Assembly: GCA_964622375.1 (NCBI GenBank)
Contig: CAZUQA010000134.1
Coordinates: 1 to 7,870, forward strand
From: CAZUQA01 sp964622375
GTDB lineage: Bacteria; Bacillota_I; Bacilli_A; Erysipelotrichales; Erysipelotrichaceae
Length of the DNA: 7,870 nt
Direction of reading: 5' to 3'
How positions within the stretch are numbered: the stretch's first letter is position 1; the number at the start of each line of letters is the position of its first letter. Position numbers and translations under genes: made by a program. Positions 5,619 through 7,870 of the stretch are shown one piece after another. The notes below the pieces were generated by a model. That model saw only the letters and a program-made list of their open reading frames with translations, had not been told where the DNA came from and did no database searches.

Positions 5619-5646
5619 TTGTATAAATTTTTATTGCCTTTATAAT
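5619..5646 (+). promoter_or_regulatory. Sigma-A type promoter of the SIS gene cluster
   Basis: TTGTAT (5619-5624), 16 bases, then a perfect TATAAT (5641-5646). A start near 5653 leaves a leader of about 25 bases with an AAAGGA site. Because the -10 overlaps the ATG at 5645, that ATG cannot be the translation start of the first SIS gene if this promoter is used. Confidence 0.7.
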
Positions 5647-5677
5647 GATGACAAAAATAAAAAGAAAGGAAAGTACA

Positions 5678-6421
5678 GTGAGTAAAACTAAAGAATTTTT
5701 TGATGTTACTAAGTCTTATCTCTTACGCTTGGTAAATGAAGAAAAACCACAAATTTTAGCAGCTGCTAAAATGATGGGTGATTGCATGAATACTGATGGC
5801 ATCATTCAATTATTCGGCCTTGATCATGGCGTGGCTTTTTCTATGGAACTGGGTTATCGCGCCGGTGGTTTGATGCCTTTTCATCAAATGCGAACCAGTG
5901 ATTTAGTATTGCGTGGCGTCATTACGGAAGCCGAATATACGAAAGTCGATTTCAATAACGATATTGAAATGGCGCATAAGCTTCTTAGTCTTTACAATAT
6001 TGCCCCCCATGATATGTTTTGCTTAATCAGTTTTGCCGGCAATGAAGCTTTAATAGTAGAGGTGGCTTTACAGGCTAAAAAGCAACAACAGAGAATCATC
6101 GCCGTTATCAATAAACGGTTAAGTGCCGCAGCCCCGGTTTTACACCCTAGTGGAAAGAAACTCAGTGATGTGGCAGATCTCACGCTTGATGTCTTAGCCC
6201 CAAATCCCGATACCGTCATTACTTTATCTGATGGTTCACCCTTTAACCAAGTCAGCAGCATCTGCGGCAATGTCATGGCCCAAATGCTAACAGCAGAGAC
6301 TTATCGTTATTTAACTGATCAAGGTAGCGATTGCCCGGTATTATTGAGTGCCAATGTGAAAGGAGCCGACACCCATAATCGCGTTATTTCCGATAAGTAT
6401 TTGGGGCGTTGGAACTCTTAG
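5678..6421 (+). CDS. SIS-domain protein 1, with degenerate sugar-phosphate-binding motifs
   Basis: The start is set at the GTG at 5678, seven bases after AAAGGA (5665-5670); in-frame ATGs at 5645 and 5648 fall in or next to the promoter -10. The 247-residue product is a paralog of the next two genes. All resemble the UPF0309 type of sugar isomerase-domain protein: an N-terminal helical segment, then a SIS domain. The first phosphate-loop motif, Phe-Gly-Ser/Thr-Gly-His-Ser in the paralogs, is Phe-Gly-Leu-Asp-His-Gly at 46-51. The second, Ser-Asn-Ser-Gly, is Ser-Phe-Ala-Gly at 118-121. The Asp-Asn-Cys-x-Pro-x-Gly-Asp motif is lost at 171-178. Arg61-Ala-Gly-Gly and His156-Pro-Ser-Gly are kept. 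The frame is intact, so it is not a pseudogene. It may be a catalytically weak subunit, a regulator, or an enzyme for a different ligand. The stop is eight bases before the next gene. Confidence 0.85.
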   Translation: MSKTKEFFDVTKSYLLRLVNEEKPQILAAAKMMGDCMNTDGIIQLFGLDHGVAFSMELGYRAGGLMPFHQMRTSDLVLRGVITEAEYTKVDFNNDIEMAHKLLSLYNIAPHDMFCLISFAGNEALIVEVALQAKKQQQRIIAVINKRLSAAAPVLHPSGKKLSDVADLTLDVLAPNPDTVITLSDGSPFNQVSSICGNVMAQMLTAETYRYLTDQGSDCPVLLSANVKGADTHNRVISDKYLGRWNS

Positions 6422-6429
6422 GTGCCGTC

Positions 6430-7182
6430 ATGAATAAAACTATAAATATGGAAAGATTTTCCGAAGAATTATTTGTCGTATTAGACGAACTTTATGCCAG
6501 TCAAGCTGACAACATCAAAGCCACAGCTGAAGTCTGCGCCCAAGCCATCATTCAAGGTGGGGTTATCCAAGTTTTTGGTTCCGGACACTCTATCGGTTTT
6601 GGCTTGGAGATGTGGGGCAGAGCCGGTTCTTTGGTTCCTGTTCACAATATCAACATGAGTGATTTTGTGATCAAAGGTCAAGTTACTTACGATGATTTTC
6701 GCAATCCTGATGACATTTTTGAAAGACGACCCGGTATCGCCGATAAGCTTTATGGTTTATACAATATCGCACCCCAAGATGCCTTTATTATTATTTCAAA
6801 TTCCGGTATCAACGGTGTAGTCATTGACATGGCAATATATGTTAAGCAACTCGGCCATCCTCTAATTGTGGTAACCAGTTGGCAACACACTTCCGTAGAG
6901 GACAGCCGGCACCCCAGTGGTAAAAAACTCTATGAGTTAGCCGATATCGTTATTGATAACTGTGGACCCCGAGGTGATGCTTTAATTGAAACCGGAGGCC
7001 TTGAGAAAATTTGTTCGATATCTTCGATTACCGGAGCTTTCATTGCCCAAACTATCGCCAGTGAAACCTGTGAATGTCTAATAAAGCAGAATTTTGATTT
7101 GCCGATATTATGGCCGGAAACTCGCTTAGGAAGTAAAAGTCACAATACCGATTTAGAGGAAAAATATAAAGGGAGAGTATAA
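6430..7182 (+). CDS. SIS-domain protein 2, UPF0309-like
   Basis: The 250-residue product has the full motif set: Phe-Gly-Ser-Gly-His-Ser at 49-54, Gly-Arg-Ala-Gly at 63-66, Ile-Ser-Asn-Ser-Gly-Ile-Asn at 122-128, Arg-His-Pro-Ser-Gly at 160-164 and Asp-Asn-Cys-Gly-Pro-Arg-Gly-Asp at 176-183. SIS domains bind phosphorylated sugars and catalyse isomerisation, or sense them in regulators. No helix-turn-helix region is present, so an enzyme or binding role in the cytosol is likely. The ATG at 6430 is five bases after AGGTG (6420-6424), which overlaps the stop codon of SIS 1, a layout that favours translational coupling. A TTG 21 bases upstream is in frame but has only a weak GGGG before it. The next gene begins two bases after its stop. 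The substrate is unknown; a hexosamine phosphate fits the locus. Confidence 0.87.
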   Translation: MNKTINMERFSEELFVVLDELYASQADNIKATAEVCAQAIIQGGVIQVFGSGHSIGFGLEMWGRAGSLVPVHNINMSDFVIKGQVTYDDFRNPDDIFERRPGIADKLYGLYNIAPQDAFIIISNSGINGVVIDMAIYVKQLGHPLIVVTSWQHTSVEDSRHPSGKKLYELADIVIDNCGPRGDALIETGGLEKICSISSITGAFIAQTIASETCECLIKQNFDLPILWPETRLGSKSHNTDLEEKYKGRV

Positions 7183-7184
7183 AA

Positions 7185-7870
7185 ATGTTTGATTATGAGT
7201 ATTCAAAAAAAATCATTGATCTGTTGTCATTAGTTGAGGATAAAAATCGGGAAATGATTCCTCTTCTTGCCGAAAAACTGGCGGATAATATCATCAATGA
7301 TAAAATTATCCACGTCTTTGGTACCGGACACTCACATATGATCGGTATCGAACTATTCGGCAGAGCCGGGGGTTTAGCTAATGTCAATGCTTTACTGGAC
7401 CCCGATACTTTGACTAGCTTCGGGGCAATAATTCGCAGCAGTCAATTAGAACGTTTACCCGGTATTGCCGATATTATCTATGAAAACTATACTATTGAAG
7501 CCGGCGATATCATGATTATCACTTCCAATTCCGGGCGTAATTCACTACCGATTGAAATGGCGATGCGCTGTAAAAAGGAAGGTGTTTATGTCATTGCCTT
7601 AACTAACCTTGAACAATCCAAAGCCGCAATCAGTCGCCATCCTTCCGGTCAGCGCTTATTTGAGATTGCCGACTGTGTTTTGGACAATTGTGTGCCTAGC
7701 GGCGATGCTTTGTTAGATATTGACGGCATAAAAACCGGAGCCGGTTCCAGCATTGCCAGTATGTTCTTGTTGAACATTATAACCTCCGAAGCCTTAAAAC
7801 TTGTTACTGCCAAAGGCTATAAACCTTATGTCTTTCAGTCACAAAATGTCGATGGCTACAACAATGATGC
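7185..7870 (+). CDS. SIS-domain protein 3, UPF0309-like, cut by the window end
   Basis: The ATG at 7185 follows AAAGGGAG (7168-7175) at nine bases, two bases after the stop of SIS 2. The frame stays open to base 7868, giving 228 residues, nearly the full length of its paralogs. Motifs are intact: Phe-Gly-Thr-Gly-His-Ser at 45-50, Gly-Arg-Ala-Gly-Gly at 59-63, Ser-Asn-Ser-Gly-Arg-Asn at 114-119, Arg-His-Pro-Ser-Gly at 151-155 and a late Asp-Asn-Cys-Val-Pro-Ser-Gly-Asp. This copy is closest to the general UPF0309 pattern, including Gly-His-Ser-His-Met and Leu-Pro-Ile-Glu-Met-Ala after the second motif. It probably acts on a sugar phosphate in the cytosol, as an isomerase or related enzyme. The stop codon lies beyond the window, so a short C-terminal part and any further operon genes are not seen. 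Confidence 0.88.
   Translation, partial: MFDYEYSKKIIDLLSLVEDKNREMIPLLAEKLADNIINDKIIHVFGTGHSHMIGIELFGRAGGLANVNALLDPDTLTSFGAIIRSSQLERLPGIADIIYENYTIEAGDIMIITSNSGRNSLPIEMAMRCKKEGVYVIALTNLEQSKAAISRHPSGQRLFEIADCVLDNCVPSGDALLDIDGIKTGAGSSIASMFLLNIITSEALKLVTAKGYKPYVFQSQNVDGYNND

Noticed and set aside
5992..6276. Minus-strand open frame opposite SIS 1
   Set aside because: Antisense shadow of a coding region with intact SIS-fold pattern; no ribosome binding site.
5678..6421. SIS 1 as a pseudogene
   Set aside because: Motifs are degenerate, but the frame is full length, has a promoter and binding site, and conserved structural residues remain.

Overview
The window looks like chromosomal DNA from a low-GC Gram-positive bacterium (Bacillota-like). 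The evidence is strong AGGAGG-type ribosome binding sites, TATAAT promoters that are often of the extended TGN type, a lysine-start signal peptide, and a gene set for peptidoglycan amino-sugar catabolism. The genetic code looks standard, with TGG for Trp and TGA as a stop. I cannot name the genus from the sequence alone. No mobile element, RNA gene or CRISPR array is visible.

Layout. Bases 1-90 hold the first 30 codons of a secreted or lipid-free exported protein on the minus strand, behind a near-consensus promoter at 117-145. An AT-rich non-coding stretch follows, with a probable minus-strand terminator at 342-372. Three minus-strand genes come next: nagA (1284-2420), yajC (957-1253) and a small two-helix membrane protein with a possible PH-like domain (391-927), with gaps of about 30 bases. 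A cutC-family gene (2480-3181, plus) diverges from nagA over 59 bases and runs tail to tail into murQ (3184-4095, minus) with 2 bases between them. A 224-base divergent regulatory region separates murQ from a ceramidase-fold hydrolase (4320-5573, plus), which ends on an intrinsic terminator. A second plus-strand promoter at 5619-5646 drives three consecutive SIS-domain paralogs at 5678-6421, 6430-7182 and 7185 to the window end, the last cut by the window edge.

How the genes fit together. MurQ converts MurNAc-6-phosphate to GlcNAc-6-phosphate and D-lactate. NagA deacetylates GlcNAc-6-phosphate to glucosamine-6-phosphate. These two steps define a cell-wall sugar salvage route inside the cell. 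The cytosolic ceramidase-like amidase, the CutC-family TIM barrel and the three SIS proteins lie in the same locus, so they probably act on related amino-sugar or muropeptide substrates, but their reactions are not known. No glucosamine-6-phosphate deaminase, sugar transporter, kinase or regulator is present, so these must lie outside or be replaced.

The most unusual points are the triple SIS tandem whose first copy has lost the sugar-phosphate-binding motifs kept by the other two, and a ceramidase-fold protein with all expected metal and nucleophile positions but no signal peptide, placed head to head with murQ.
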